From Anagrus nilaparvatae (taxonomy: Eukaryota > Arthropoda > Insecta > Hymenoptera > Mymaridae): 64,000 nucleotides of DNA. Location: contig JAKSXM010000007.1 of NCBI GenBank assembly GCA_022575985.1, positions 69,935,001 through 69,999,000 of the forward strand, in the 5' to 3' direction. This document shows positions 46,367 to 58,893 of this stretch, one piece after another. The notes under the pieces were generated by a model. It saw nothing but the letters and a program-made list of their open reading frames with translations, searched no databases and was not told the origin of the DNA. Position numbers and translations under genes: made by a program. Position 1 is the first letter of the stretch, and each line of letters opens with the position of its first letter.

Positions 46367-49300
46367 TTATACAGTGGGGGACAAAAATGTTGTCTGCTTC
46401 TGCATGAGTAATTCCAGTGATTGTAAACAAATACCTAGAATGCAAAACATATAAATAAAGACGAAAGGATACATTTAATGCCATACAGCGTAGGTATACG
46501 GAATTATGGATTTAAAAAGCCCGCCAAAATTCAAATATAATAAAAAATATCATTTTTTTTGCAATAATGAAATATTATTTTAATAAAATTATTTATTTTA
46601 TAAAATTTAAGCGTAAAATCGTGTGTTTTTATAAAATCTTGATGTTCTATTTTTCTTCTAACCCAAAAAGATAAGGAGGATCTTAACTTGGGGATTCTTT
46701 ATATGTATAAAATGTGTTTTAACTTTATTTAATAAGATTAATTTTTTATCACGACATATTTTTTTTCCTTCTCAAATCATAAATAAAAAAAACCAAAGGT
46801 AAAAAAACTTTAATTTCTTCTTAAATTATACTTAAAAAATTTATTTACATAAAAATCAGTTAAATATAAAATAATGGATTTGTGTTAAACAAAGTTTTTA
46901 AAAATTTATTGTAACGTTTCTATTGAATTCTTATTACTTTATCTCTTATCAAAACACCACACCTACTTTTTTAAGCTTAAATTGACTCAATTTATCTGTA
47001 TATCGAGCTGTTGTAATATTATAAGTACTTTATTAAATAAAATAAATTAATACGTACATTGAAATGTACAAAACAAATTTTAAATAAATTTAAATGAAGA
47101 TTTAAAATAGATTATAGGAAATAAAATTTATAAAACATTTTATAAATTTTTATTATTTTATATTATTACGAAATTAAGACTGATGATTAGATTAAATTTC
47201 AAAATAATAATAACATTGTTTGGTAGGTATATTAGCAGAGTATATTAGACTGTCAGTTATTTTTAAAAATTGAGAGATTACAATAATAACGTAAAAGTAA
47301 ATTTTCAAAGAAATTTACTATAGCTGTCAATTATTACTATACATCACAGTTTTAAGAATGACTTGCATAACTATAATTTAACCGGATCGTAGAAATGTTT
47401 ATTTTGCCAAATGCGAAGGTTTACTTATCCTCTAATCGCATTTAGTAAAATTGAATATTTCTAGATCAAGTTAAGAAAAATCTCGCTAAAGTCTCAACTT
47501 TTGGGTACTACCTATACTTCATCAAAAATCTGGTTGCCCCTACCGGAATTTCACCCGTGGCAGCCGGAATAGTTTTTTCTTTTAGATGGTTGTAAATGCC
47601 ATAAAACGTACAATAAAGTTAAGAAAAAATTTTTATTTCTTGGGTCTAAAAATGTTGTTAAAATCCCATCATGCCACACAGTGCTCGCATATTTGAAATA
47701 CTTTAAACGAGTATAGTGCTTTTCTTTGTTAAAAATAAATTGATGATTTATATTAGTATAAAGTTTTTTATTTTTTCACAAACTTACTAGATATTTTTTA
47801 TAAATTTGCGATTTTTACAAATTTTTCGGTTAATTTTCAATTTTTTTTAAAAATAATAAATCATTTGATACCTAATTTTAGAGAATTTCTTTCAGTCTTC
47901 TTTGGGGTAGATATATCAAATAATTCGGGGTTTCGCATTCAAAATAATAAAAAAATATGCTTTTTTCTTTATACTATAAATATTATCAAATAAATTTCAG
48001 AAACAGTTAAGAATGTGAAAATTGTATCAGTGGTAAGATTCCTCAAAACTATTCCTGTTGTGGTGCTAAATTTAATTATTGGGGATGCTGCTCTTTTTTT
48101 GTATAATAGCGACTGGCAGCTATTGTAGTCATTTTTAAAATAATGAGTGCCTGATGACTAATATGTTCAATATTTACATTTAAAAAAATGTTTAACATAG
48201 ATTTTCCAACGCACGCACGTTTTTTACAATAATCAAAGAGCAAAACACACGAAACTCTAACTCTTTAATAAACAAAAAATAAATAAAAATAAAATCAATA
48301 AAATTTTATCTATAAATAAAAAAATTATCATATATTTATTTCATTATTTATTAAAATTCATAAAAGCACCACTCTTTTCTTCATACACATGCGTGTGCGT
48401 GTGTGCACTCATGTATGGATCATGAAATAAATTATTGTGTACTGAGTGGATGATTCATTTTATTACTATTTAATCATATTATTAAAAATTATTATTATAA
48501 ATTATATATTATACTCTCTTGTCTCGATAAAATGTATGTGTTTTACTCTTTTATTATAAAGAAAACAATGCCCGTACAAAAAAAGAGACACATGACTTTT
48601 TTTAAAAATTAATTGATTCTATAAATATAACGTTGAACAAAAATAAAGTATTTTTAAAAAAATATTAAAAATTTATCATTTTAGCTATTGTTATTTTTTT
48701 ATCTTAACTTATTTTATCTACACACAACAAGCGCACAAATAAACAGGAGAGAGATATTTTAAAAATAAATAATTTATTTTTGTATCAGGATATACTCAAT
48801 GTAATTATTAAAAATAAAATTATTACTCATACGCTAATAAGAATAAATTAAAAAATATTATAATTTTATTAGCAAATCTTTAATAATAATAAATTAATTA
48901 ATGTATGTGTTTAGTTTACAATACAATTAATAAAGTAAAACCAAGGTGGAATCATTGACTGTGTAAGTCACGGGCAACCCGTTCACCAATCCCTCTCTTT
49001 TTTATCATTATTGCAAAAAAATTACTCTCACTCTCAATAAAAGTTAATCTTTCTCTCTTTCTTGCAAACATGCTAAAATCTCAGTGAACCTAACACAAAG
49101 TATTTTTTTTGAAGAGGAACAATAGATAAAATGTAATTGTGTTGCATACATATATATTGCAAAATTTAATAAAAAAATATTTTTTTTTAAAACACGCGCG
49201 CGCACCTTGGTTACTCACACATCAAATTATTACCTCCCGTTTCGCCCGCCAAACACTTCACGATAATGATGCGACGAGAGATTATATACTCAGAAAGGAA

Positions 49301-50050
49301 TCTGCTGAATTAAACATTGACATAAATAAATAAATTTTATTAAATATATAAATAAAGTGATGTTACAGTTTGCAAATGGAAAATATATACAAAATAATAT
49401 ATTTAGTGTTAAAATTAAGATAGATTTAGTATCATAAAATAATTATTTTTTTAAATGTTTTTCATTGTCAAATTGATTATAACCAATTGACAAAAAAATC
49501 AAGGATGAAAATAAGTAACAATAATAGTGCAAAAAAGATTTGATAATCATAAACGAGTGAAGATTGTTATGGGTGGGTTTTATATACAAGTGTGCCTTTA
49601 TATGCTCTTGGATTAGTTAATAATGTTTATGAGTAAGATTAAAAAAAAATAATTAATTTTAGATAACAAAAATTCAATAATAGTTCCTTTAGCGTGTCGC
49701 GCATCTAAAAGAGCGCACACGTTATGAAGGAAACATCCAAGTGTCGTCGTCGTCGTCATCGTTATCGTTATCAGAATTTCCATCCTTAGTAGTGAATTAT
49801 TTTTTAATAAATTTTTTACATCTTGATTTGAATAAACTATATAAAATGAGAAAATTTTTTAATGATAATGTCGTAAAAATTTTTCAATGCTGAGATTTTA
49901 AAAATGACTAAGACAATGTGAAATTTTATTATTTTTATATTTTGATATTATTTTTTGCGTTTTTTTTTTTTGTTTCTTCACCGAATTTATTGTGAAAAAA
50001 ATATATCAGTTGCTAACGATATAATCGTTAGTCATTTTAGAAGTTAAATC
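46367..50050. other. Intergenic region upstream of the BAR-RhoGAP gene
   Basis: No gene is supported. It contains the dispersed repeat at 47520-47760, a GT-rich patch near 48387-48410 and a (GTC)n run near 49742-49760. The ARHGAP promoter and any 5' untranslated exons should lie in the last kilobase, but no splice site can be fixed. Confidence 0.45.
47520..47760. repeat. Second copy of the dispersed repeat seen at 33447
   Basis: CTGGTTGCCCCTACCGGAAT, then GGCAGCCGGAATAGTTTTTT and GATGGTTGTAAATGCCATAA parallel blocks of 33465-33595 in the same order. Confidence 0.5.
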
Positions 50051-53000
50051 ATGAAGAAACAGTTTTACAAGGTCAAGCACTTTGCTGATCAAACATTTTC
50101 TAGGTACTGTATTGTATTTTTTAAATAATTTTTCTTTATTTTCTTTTTTCAAATTTTGGTTTTATAATAATTTGTAAATTTTTAGAGCTGGAAAAACAGA
50201 AGTACTTACAGATGATTTGCAATCTGCAAATAAACATGTTGAGCATATAAATAATATTGTAGCTGGGCTCAACAAAAGGTTTGGAAATCCACCAAATATT
50301 AATGATCCAGCAGTCAAAGAAAAAAGAATTGTAAGTTAAAAAATCTTACGAAAGGAAAAAGTAACTTTTTTGTAATTGTTTCTGATTAAATATTTTACAG
50401 AAAAAATGTCCAGAGTTTTTATTAGGAAATACAATGCTAGAAAATGTGATAGATGATGGAAAAGGCCTTATTTCTTATACATTAAACGAATGTGGTAAAG
50501 CTGAGATTGCTTTAGCAAATGAAATAATTGATCATGAATCTAAAATTGAACAATTAGTTTCGTTGCCAATACATCAATTATTAGAAACAGACATTCCAAA
50601 TATTCACAAACTTAAAAAAGAATTAAGGATGTTAATTGGTAACGTTGAAAATCTCAAGTCTCGTTATCATCAAGCCAGTAAACACGGTACAACAGGTACA
50701 AATTCTACAAAAGCTGGAAACATTAAAGATGAATTAGATAGTGCTGAAAGCAAAGTTGAATTATGTCAAGATCACTTAGCTGCTGAAATGTTTCAACTGA
50801 TGTCTAAAGAAGCAGTTCTTGCTCAAACTATTTTTCAGTATGTAAAACTTCAAAGAGCATATCATGAAAGTGCCTTGCACTGTCTCAAAGATGTTATTCC
50901 ACAATTAGAACGTTATATAAGTAAGTTATAAAATTAAATGTTATGCTTATTGAACAAAAAATTCATTTTTTTTTTTTTTATTTTTTAAATAAGATGACAA
51001 TCAAATGAAACCAGTGTATGGATGCCCTCTGGAAAAGCATCTACAATTAACTAATAGGAAAATTGCATTGCCAATTCAAATATGCGTTTCTGCGCTATTA
51101 AGAGTAGGAATGGATGAGCAAGGCTTATTTAGAATAGCTAGTGGTGCAGCTAAATTAAGAAGAATAAAAATGAGTTTTGATGCTTGGTGTATTTCTTTTC
51201 CTATTGCATTAGAATATGATCCTCACACATTAGCTGGAGCATTAAAATCTTATTTACGAGAACTACCTGAACCTATCCTTACATACAGGTGATTTTTTAT
51301 ACTTTTTATATCCTTTGTTTATAAACAAAGTTTAATAAAATATCCTTGAGTTTTATGTTTGTGACTGATTAATTAATTTTATGTTAGATTATACTCAGAA
51401 TGGATGTCAATAGCAAAAGTTTCTCAGATCAGTGAAAGACAGAGATTAATTAATGAATTGTTACAAAAGTTACCAGCATCAAATTTTGATAATTTAAAGT
51501 TCTTAATAAAATTTCTTGCCATTTTGTCAAAAAACGAAAACAACAAAATGACTTGTCAAAATCTTGGAATAATTATAGCTCCAAATTTACTTTGGAGTCC
51601 ACAAGAAGATACTACCAGCATAGTGTAAATTAATAAATTAATCAGATATATTTTTTATTAACATTCTAAAAAAATATCAATTTATATATTTTTAATTTTA
51701 GAATGGATACAGCAAATAATTCTAGTCTTATAGTTGAACAACTAATAACCAATGCCAATTACTACTTTCCTGGTGATATAGATTTTGATGAAGATTTAGA
51801 AACTGGCATTGTTAATGGGAGTGAAACTTCATCAGGAGGATTGCGACGTTGTGTATCAAGTAGTAGCTTAAGTGATCCTGCTGAAAGTCCATCTCAAGGA
51901 AGTCCAAAACCAGCTACAAGAAGAAAAAATAAACCAGCACCAACTCCACCAAGTGGGAATACTCCTGATAAACACGATAAAAGACCAGATGATAAGCCTC
52001 CACCTGCACCAGACAAGCCACCTAGACCTTTATCTACAGCAACATTAAACAGATCTTCATATAAAGCTGCTAAGAATAATAAATCACAAGATTTATCCAA
52101 CATAAATCCTGAACGAAAGCATTTAAATAAAAGTTTTGATAATTTAAGCACTGAAAATGAGACTCAACCTTCTAATTTCTTTTTACTAAAAGAAGAATCC
52201 AGTAATAACACAGTTCAGAAAAATGTCAATGAAAGTTCAAACGAAGATTTATTGAATACAAAAATAGAAAATGAAAAAGAAAAAGTTACTGAGGAGATCA
52301 AATTAAACCCTTTTATTGGGTTTGAAGGATACAGTGCAAAATTACCAAACAAACCAAATGAATCAGAAAACTTAAATAATGCTTCTCAAACTCCAAATAA
52401 ACTAGTTCCTAATGAAAAATCGTCACCAATAATTTTAGAAAGACGAAAAGTCCCAATAGCAACACCAAGAAATTTATCAAATTTGGCTTCAAATATTCAT
52501 GGAGGTTTGATTTCATTTTTTTTACAGTCTGATAAAAAGTAAAATATAAGTTAATTAATTTATTGTTTTTATTTAGACGAAACTGTTGAATTAAGACGAA
52601 AAGTGGACTCTAATAGTTCTGTAAATGTTGATAGATCAAGTAAGCCAGCTATTCCTGAACGCCCTGCTGGACTTATGAGACCATCAAGCTTAATTCGTCC
52701 ACAACCACGAAGTACGAATGAAAATTTAGTTTCCGATTCCGGGGTAGGTAATAAAACCTGTAAGTCATAAGTTCTTGATTTAGATTAAAAAGTAGCAAAG
52801 TTTTGTTGACTTGAAATTATTTGAATGCAAAAGTAAAGTGTAAAAGACCAAGTCTTAAAATAAAAATTAAAATGCTGAAATTAAACAATAAAACGTTAAT
52901 ATATAAGATTGTATGCATGTTTTGGTATTATAAGCCAAAAATATTTTATAATAAACAACATATTTTGCAAAATTTGTAACTACATATTATAATTTATTAA

Positions 53001-54102
53001 TATTTATCTCATGGTAGGTAAAAGTTAATTTTTTAAACTTATAAATTATAACTATTATTTTAACTGATTAAGATTCGTATTTCAATATGATTTTATAACT
53101 TACAATGCAACTAATTATATTATAATAATTTAACTCATTATTTAATGCATGAACTTACAATTAATTTTTTGAATCTCATAGTTTTCCCGAGTGTGCTAAG
53201 ATATTTAAAAATAAACAGCTCTTGGAATGTGTAAAACTAAATCTAGAATAATGTTCTTTATTAAAATTTACATCAATTTTTTACGAAAATTTGCACTTTT
53301 CCATAGGGTTGAAAAGACATTGAGAGCACGACAAAAAAAAAAAGAATGAAATAGAAAAAGTTTCCATTATTTTTGTTTGTTTTTATTTGCGGACTGTGCT
53401 ATTAAAAACTATTCTGGTGATGATAATTAATTAAAAATATAAATTTTTTTAAAAATATAAATCGGTATTTTAAATTTGAATAAAATTAGGAGAGGTTTTT
53501 ATTCCTAATTATAATATAAGTTATAATGTTTTAAATTTAAGTATACTTGAGGGTGCATGACCTCAAAAATATATTAAGTCAATAGAAAAATTGCTCACAC
53601 TTAATATATTTACCCATAGCTTAGTTTTAACCAAAATTAACAAAACGCATAAAATTAACCCTAACATTTAATTTTACAGCCTTTAGATAAAGCAAATTTG
53701 GTAGAAAAAAAAAAAGTTTGTAAGCAACAAAAGCAGGGTAACAGCAATCCTGCTTTTAATTTATCAGATGAGATCATTGAAAATTCTTCATACTTGCAAA
53801 GAAGTCCAAGTGTAGGAAGTCGACCAACATCAATGTCAGTTTCTATTGATCAATCTGCAAAACCTCCCAGACCTGAGTTACCTGATAGTATAAAGTCTCA
53901 TGCACGAACTAGATCAGAAGGTAATATTATCGATGTACAAATACCAAGTGATACCTCAAGTGAACCAAAATCACCAACACAACAGCCTCAACCAATTTCA
54001 CCTAGATTCTTTACTCATCAAAGACCACCTAGGCCCATTCCTCCACCCCCTCCACCACCTACTGTAATTCGCCCTAAGTCTGAAGAAAGTACGAATCTTT
54101 AG
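50051..54102 (+). CDS. RhoGAP92B: BAR-domain Rho GTPase-activating protein, ARHGAP17/44 (RICH) type
   Basis: Eight exons (50051-50103, 50186-50330, 50401-50920, 50994-51288, 51388-51624, 51702-52504, 52577-52743, 53680-54102) join in phase to 880 residues, matching the family length. The N-BAR domain occupies residues about 1-240 (MKKQFYKVKHFADQTFSRAG, LENVIDDGKGLISYTLNECG). The RhoGAP domain is about 250-440, starting YGCPLEKHLQL, with the arginine finger in GLFRIASGAAKLRR and the later LPASNFDNLKFLIKFLAIL and NLGIIIAPNLLW. The remainder is disordered and proline-rich (PPPAPDKPPRPLS, RPIPPPPPPPTVIRPKSE), a likely SH3 ligand. Such proteins stimulate GTP hydrolysis by Rac/Cdc42 at curved membranes and junctions; Drosophila RhoGAP92B acts at synapses. 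Intron 7 is 936 bp; the others are short. Confidence 0.94.
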
Positions 54103-55780
54103 TCATCAGTAATTTATGTTATTAATTATTATCCAAAACTTTTAACATGAAAAGAAAAATTAATAACAATAAAGATGGCGGAATTAGATTTTAAATCAAG
54201 AAATGCATTATTAAAGTATATAACTTACTTTATACCTCTAAAATACCCTGTAGTTATAAAAAATTAAAATCAATCTATTTTAATTATACTCTTTACATAT
54301 TGCACTATAATAATATTTAATGTAAATATATATTTTAAAATTAAAAAAGTGCATTTACTAAGGAATTTTTTTATATTTTAATACTTATTATAAACTTTTC
54401 CGTTATCATATACATGTATTTTTGCATTTTAACTTATAAGTTACAGTTTAAACTGTTTATGCCAAACATCAGATACAAAATAATATATAATTTATTATTT
54501 TTATTATGGCTGTAATTAATATTCTTGCATTTTTTTTTCAATTTTTGTCAGATTGCACAACTTATTAAATGTGCTTATGCATTTAATTTATAATTATGAA
54601 AAAAAATTATTGCTAGGATGAATTTTAAGGATAAAAAGTTTAAACGCTTATAAACGCAGTAAAAATTTATTATAATTAATAGCCATCTGAGCAATAGTAG
54701 AATTTGTTAATTTTATTATTTGAGCATAAATTACATTTTCTTCTTAAATTTTTAATTAATTTTGATAATTTTAGCTGATTTTGTTTATAGAAACCCAAAT
54801 ATTTTTAATAATTTTTTATCTATCAAAGCTAGGTGGCAATTGAATATGATAAATTTTCTATTCTTATTTAACTAAGTAAATTCATCCTTGAATTGTGAAT
54901 CAATAAAAAAATATAGTTTTGAAGTGTTTGAAGTTTTATAAAACATTGTATGTAAATATTTTTTAATTTTTTGTGTTAAAATGATTTTTTTATTTCAAAT
55001 AACATTAATTTGATTAAGCTCCAATTGTACGATGCCTTTGTTGCTAAATTTAAAATAATTACCATAAAAGTCATCTGATATATAAATACAAAATTATTTA
55101 ATTGACAAAAATTTTTCAATTCTATAAGAGAAAAGCTAATATAAATACAGTTGAACTTAAGTGAATCCCTGTTATAATACTATAATGTTACTTTGTAAAA
55201 AAGTAAAGAAAATTATTTTTTTATTTTTAAAATTTTAAATATAAGAATTAAATAATGATTGAATAACATACATTTTCACTCGCATTTTCACGAGTGTATC
55301 AATTTTAAGCTGATATAAAAAAAATATATATATATTTTAGTTATATTAAAAAATTATATATAAAAAAATATGAATCGGTTATGCATATATTTAAAATATT
55401 AATTATTAATATTTGATATACATACAAAATTTTGTTTTTTATGTAGGCGATATATAGAATGGCCAGTTATGTAGTTTTTAAAAAAAAATTTATATATAGT
55501 ATAAAACATTTTTTTTTTTTTGGTATATTTTCAATGATAAATTAAACATTTATTCAAAGAGCTTGTTAAAATGTGTTATACCAATTTGGTATTCCTGTTC
55601 TTTTTTATTTTGGCTTAAATTGTATAAAATGAAAAGCTTAAATATAGGCTGTGAATACATATTGGAGTACTAGAAAATGTATTTTGTAAATAATAAAAAT
55701 ATTACGAAAAAAATTTTTTTTTATAAACATTTTTATTTCAAATACACTTAAATTTATTTTGTATATAATAAAACATATGA
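54103..55780. other. Convergent 3' region between ARHGAP and ACBD6
   Basis: This is AT-rich 3' untranslated sequence and spacer. AATAAA occurs at several places (for example near 54901), so polyadenylation sites cannot be picked by eye. No further gene was seen. Confidence 0.45.
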
Positions 55781-56473
55781 TTAAAACATGGATGAAATGC
55801 TTGAATCAGCAGCAATGCACTTAGGTGACAATCCACAATTATCTTTGAAAATTTCAGCATTCATAGATAATAACAATTCAACGACATCTTTGTGACCACA
55901 AGATGCAGCATAATGTAATGGAGTTTGTCCTTCAGAGTCTAATGCGTTAATATCAGAGCCTGATTCAATTAAGTGGGTCAATATGCTAACATTTCCACGA
56001 TCAGAGGCCCAATGAATTGGCAACATACCGTTTTCATCTCTTAAAATAATTTCACTCTTATTATTTGATAAAATAAATTTCACCATTTCTTCATTACAAT
56101 CTTTTACCCAATCTAACAATTTTTTATCACTGTCTTCAATATCTGCATCCATAATTTGTAGCTTACTAACACTAATCCAATATTCTTGTTTTATTTCAGT
56201 TGAGTTATGCCAATTTGGATCAATTTTTTCAATACAATGAATATAATTCAACATTGCTTCTTCTTTTTTCATACCGCCTATATTTTTCCATGCTTGCCAT
56301 TTTTGTTTTGCTTGAACTTGATACCATCCTGGCGAAGGTTCATTACAAGGGCCGCATGTTGCTTGTTTATAAAGTCCATACAAATTTAATAATTGATCAG
56401 AATCCAATGTTGATATTAAAGTTTTCAAATGAGACGCTGCTTTTTGAAAAGTTTCTTCAATATTTTCGGCCAT
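55781..56473 (-). CDS. Acbd6: Acyl-CoA-binding domain protein 6 (ACB + ankyrin)
   Basis: This is a single-exon frame of 230 residues from ATG 56473. Residues about 5-90 form the acyl-CoA-binding domain: FQKAASHLKTLISTLDSDQL, LYGLYKQATCGPCN (the LY.LYKQAT.G core) and KWQAWKNIGGMKKEEAMLNY. Residues about 125-215 carry ankyrin units (DENGMLPIHWASDRGNVSIL, SEGQTPLHYAASCGHKDVVE). This domain order is that of ACBD6, which binds long-chain acyl-CoA and supports protein N-myristoylation and lipid handling. The absence of introns is unusual against the neighbours. It sits 64 bp downstream of SLIRP on the same strand. Confidence 0.93.
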   Translation of the reverse strand: MAENIEETFQKAASHLKTLISTLDSDQLLNLYGLYKQATCGPCNEPSPGWYQVQAKQKWQAWKNIGGMKKEEAMLNYIHCIEKIDPNWHNSTEIKQEYWISVSKLQIMDADIEDSDKKLLDWVKDCNEEMVKFILSNNKSEIILRDENGMLPIHWASDRGNVSILTHLIESGSDINALDSEGQTPLHYAASCGHKDVVELLLSMNAEIFKDNCGLSPKCIAADSSISSMF

Positions 56474-56537
56474 GTTAAGAAAGTATTTTTAAATGTAAAA
56501 TATTATATTGTACACTACAAACTCTATGAGATTTTTG

Positions 56538-56810
56538 TTACTCTTGTTTATTTTTTATTAATAATTTTTTACCTTCAAGTAAATGATCAAATTTTCTAAA
56601 AACTTTATTTAAAGATTCTCGTTCTCTAAAATTAACAAAACCTATGCCTTTACTTAAACCTGATTGTTTATCAAACAAGACATTAGCTTTAATGACTTCA
56701 CCAAAATTTGAAAAATAGTTTTTTAATTCTTGATGTCCAACTGTCCATGGAAGATTTCTTACATAAATAGTAGGAATTTTAAAACCTTTATTAGCAATAT
56801 TTGTTGCCAT
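56538..56810 (-). CDS. SLIRP: SRA stem-loop-interacting RNA-binding protein (SLIRP-like), single RRM
   Basis: This is a single-exon frame of 90 residues. The RRM fills nearly the whole protein: RNP2 is IYVRNL and RNP1 is KGIGFVNF, with PWTVGHQELKNYFSNFGEVI between beta1 and alpha1. The N-terminus (MATNIANKGFKIPT) is short and weakly basic, so a mitochondrial presequence is possible but not clear. SLIRP pairs with LRPPRC to stabilise mitochondrial mRNAs; its size and the WTVG.QEL..YF..FG pattern support the call over other small RRM proteins. The start codon lies only 27 bp after the METTL23 stop, too short for an ordinary promoter plus polyadenylation spacer. Confidence 0.85.
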   Translation of the reverse strand: MATNIANKGFKIPTIYVRNLPWTVGHQELKNYFSNFGEVIKANVLFDKQSGLSKGIGFVNFRERESLNKVFRKFDHLLEGKKLLIKNKQE

Positions 56811-56837
56811 TTTATATTAAAATATTTTAACAATAAT

Positions 56838-57905
56838 TCAAGCTTTTCTTATATCAAGTAAATGAATTGTATGATCTTGCATCAATTCACGAATATCTAA
56901 TCCAGAATCAGCTCCTAAATTTGTCAATGGTATATGAGTACAAGTTAATCCCCACTTATTTAAAAAATGTTCAATAGACCACTCAGCACTTCTTTCCTGA
57001 TAAGTACAAAGGAATTTAGCTGTTGGATTTCTTTCTAATAAAAATGCAACTGTAACAACAATATCTTCAAAAACAGATGGATCATAAAAACAATCTGAAC
57101 CAAGAATAAGATCTAATGGCCCTAGAGTAAATAAGCTTGATAAAAATAAGCCCCAAGTTATGCCAACAATTTTCACTTGTGATAATATACCATTCAATTC
57201 ACAACTTCGTTTTAAATGCTGTAAACTCTTTGGTAAGTTGGCAGAATCACTCAATGTTACAAATGCACCACACTTACTTGCTACAATTCCAGGTAGAGCC
57301 GTACCTTTAAAAACAATAATTATATAAAATCAACAATTTTAGAAATGAATAAAAAACTAAAATTAAAATACCTGAACCAAGCTCCAAGACTTGCTTTCCT
57401 ACAACTTCTTCTCGATGTTCCCACAGGTACCAGGCTAATACAGGAGCAGAAGGCCAAGTATAGAAACTGTAACTAGCATGTAATAGCTGAAAATAGAATG
57501 CAAAATATTACACAGTCATAATAATGTATTATATGAGTATGCAAAATATATTTTAATTAAAAGCACGTGTGGTTTAACGCAGATAACGTTTAACCCCAAA
57601 AACTACGTGACTTAGTATTGTATACTTGACGCTCCGCAAAATTGGTTATACTTTAAATTAACGTACATAAATTAATCAAAACTGTTTATTAAATGCATAT
57701 TTCTTACCTCAGGAATATAAATTTCTAGAGAATCGTCTTCGTCCTCGTCTTCTTCAGCTTTTTTATTATTTTTATCTTTTTTACGTGACGTGAAAAAGAA
57801 TTTTTTCACTTGCTCGGAAGCGACACCATCGGACATTAGGCCGAAAACGATAAATTCCGTATCGTCGAAGTCGACCAAATTTTCCAAGCCCGGCATCACA
57901 TACAT
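56838..57905 (-). CDS. Mettl23: Methyltransferase-like protein 23 (METTL23)
   Basis: Three exons (57905-57708, 57486-57372, 57304-56838) join in phase to 259 residues. Exon 1 has a Lys/Glu/Asp-rich insert (KKAEEDEDEDDSLEIYIPE). Exon 2 has SYSFYTWPSAPVLAWYLWEH then KQVLELGSG, and exon 3 starts TALPGIVASKCG, forming the SAM-binding motif I (LELGSGTALPG). DLILGSDCFYDPSVFEDIV is the post-I motif. METTL23 is a class I methyltransferase linked to histone and other protein arginine methylation. The first Met could be 57905 or an internal one (MPG, 57893). It is first in a tight same-strand cluster with SLIRP and ACBD6. Confidence 0.93.
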
Positions 57906-58893
57906 GCACACTGATTTATATTTGAAATTTTAATTTCATTGAAATATTTTATATTTTTAAAAAACGGCATAATAAATTTATAGTAATGCTTTAAATATTT
58001 TCTGGTCTGACGAAATTTTTCTTCGATAAAAAAGTTTCTATTAATTTTGGAGCAATTACTCCAATTTTAATAAATATGAAAGATTCAAAAACATATAACT
58101 TTTTTATTTATAAATAAAACTAAAATTTAAAAGTTTTTTATTAATAAATTTAAACACACAAAATTATTTAAATAAATAACTTGTAAAATGAACAATCTGT
58201 GCAGTAAACACATCCACTTGTTCTTGAAATTCCAAAATTTTCTGTTTTATCGGCATAGCATTTCAAGTCCTATAATTTATTTTAAAATTTTTGCAAAAAT
58301 TTCTTTAAAATAACCGCAACAAAGAAAATTATGGAAAATTATTAATATTTTACTAAATTGTCTAAAAGCTAAAAACATATATATTTAATTTTAATATAAA
58401 AGTGGCATTTATAAATATTTTCTATAAGTAAGGTAACCTTAGTCCTTACTAATTAACTAATTAATTTTGCAATAAGTAATAAACAACAATAATTTTTCAA
58501 CCAAAAGTAAAAATCAATTAATTTGCAATTTATTCATTCAATCGCAGGTCTCTATATTATAAAATGACATAAAATTGGGAACAGAGCCTAATGAAGAATA
58601 GTGATTAAATGCAGAACTAAATTTTTAAGGTTAATTTCATTGTGCGCTCAATAGCGCGCAATATAACTAAATAAGTTTTTTGCATATTTATATTTTTCAA
58701 ACAAAAATAATATCTCCATAAAAGACTCGTCCTTTAGTCTAAGTTATCATTTTTTGCAAAAATAAAATTAAAAAAAAATGACGCCTAATTTTTATATAAG
58801 CTTTTAAGAAGCTCGTGCTAATACCAATGGAAATTTTTTTAATGATATTACTTAAATAAAAATTTTGGAGCATTCATGTAAAATATTTCGGGG
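57906..58893. promoter_or_regulatory. Divergent region between METTL23 and SIRT7
   Basis: Both genes point away from this 988-bp stretch, so both promoters should lie here. It is AT-rich; GTGCGCTCAATAGCGCGCAA near 58640 is a small GC-richer patch. No clear core promoter element can be separated from background. Confidence 0.4.

Noticed and set aside
51894..52151. Minus-strand Gly/Leu-rich 85-codon ORF
   Set aside because: It is antisense to the proline-rich part of the ARHGAP coding sequence.
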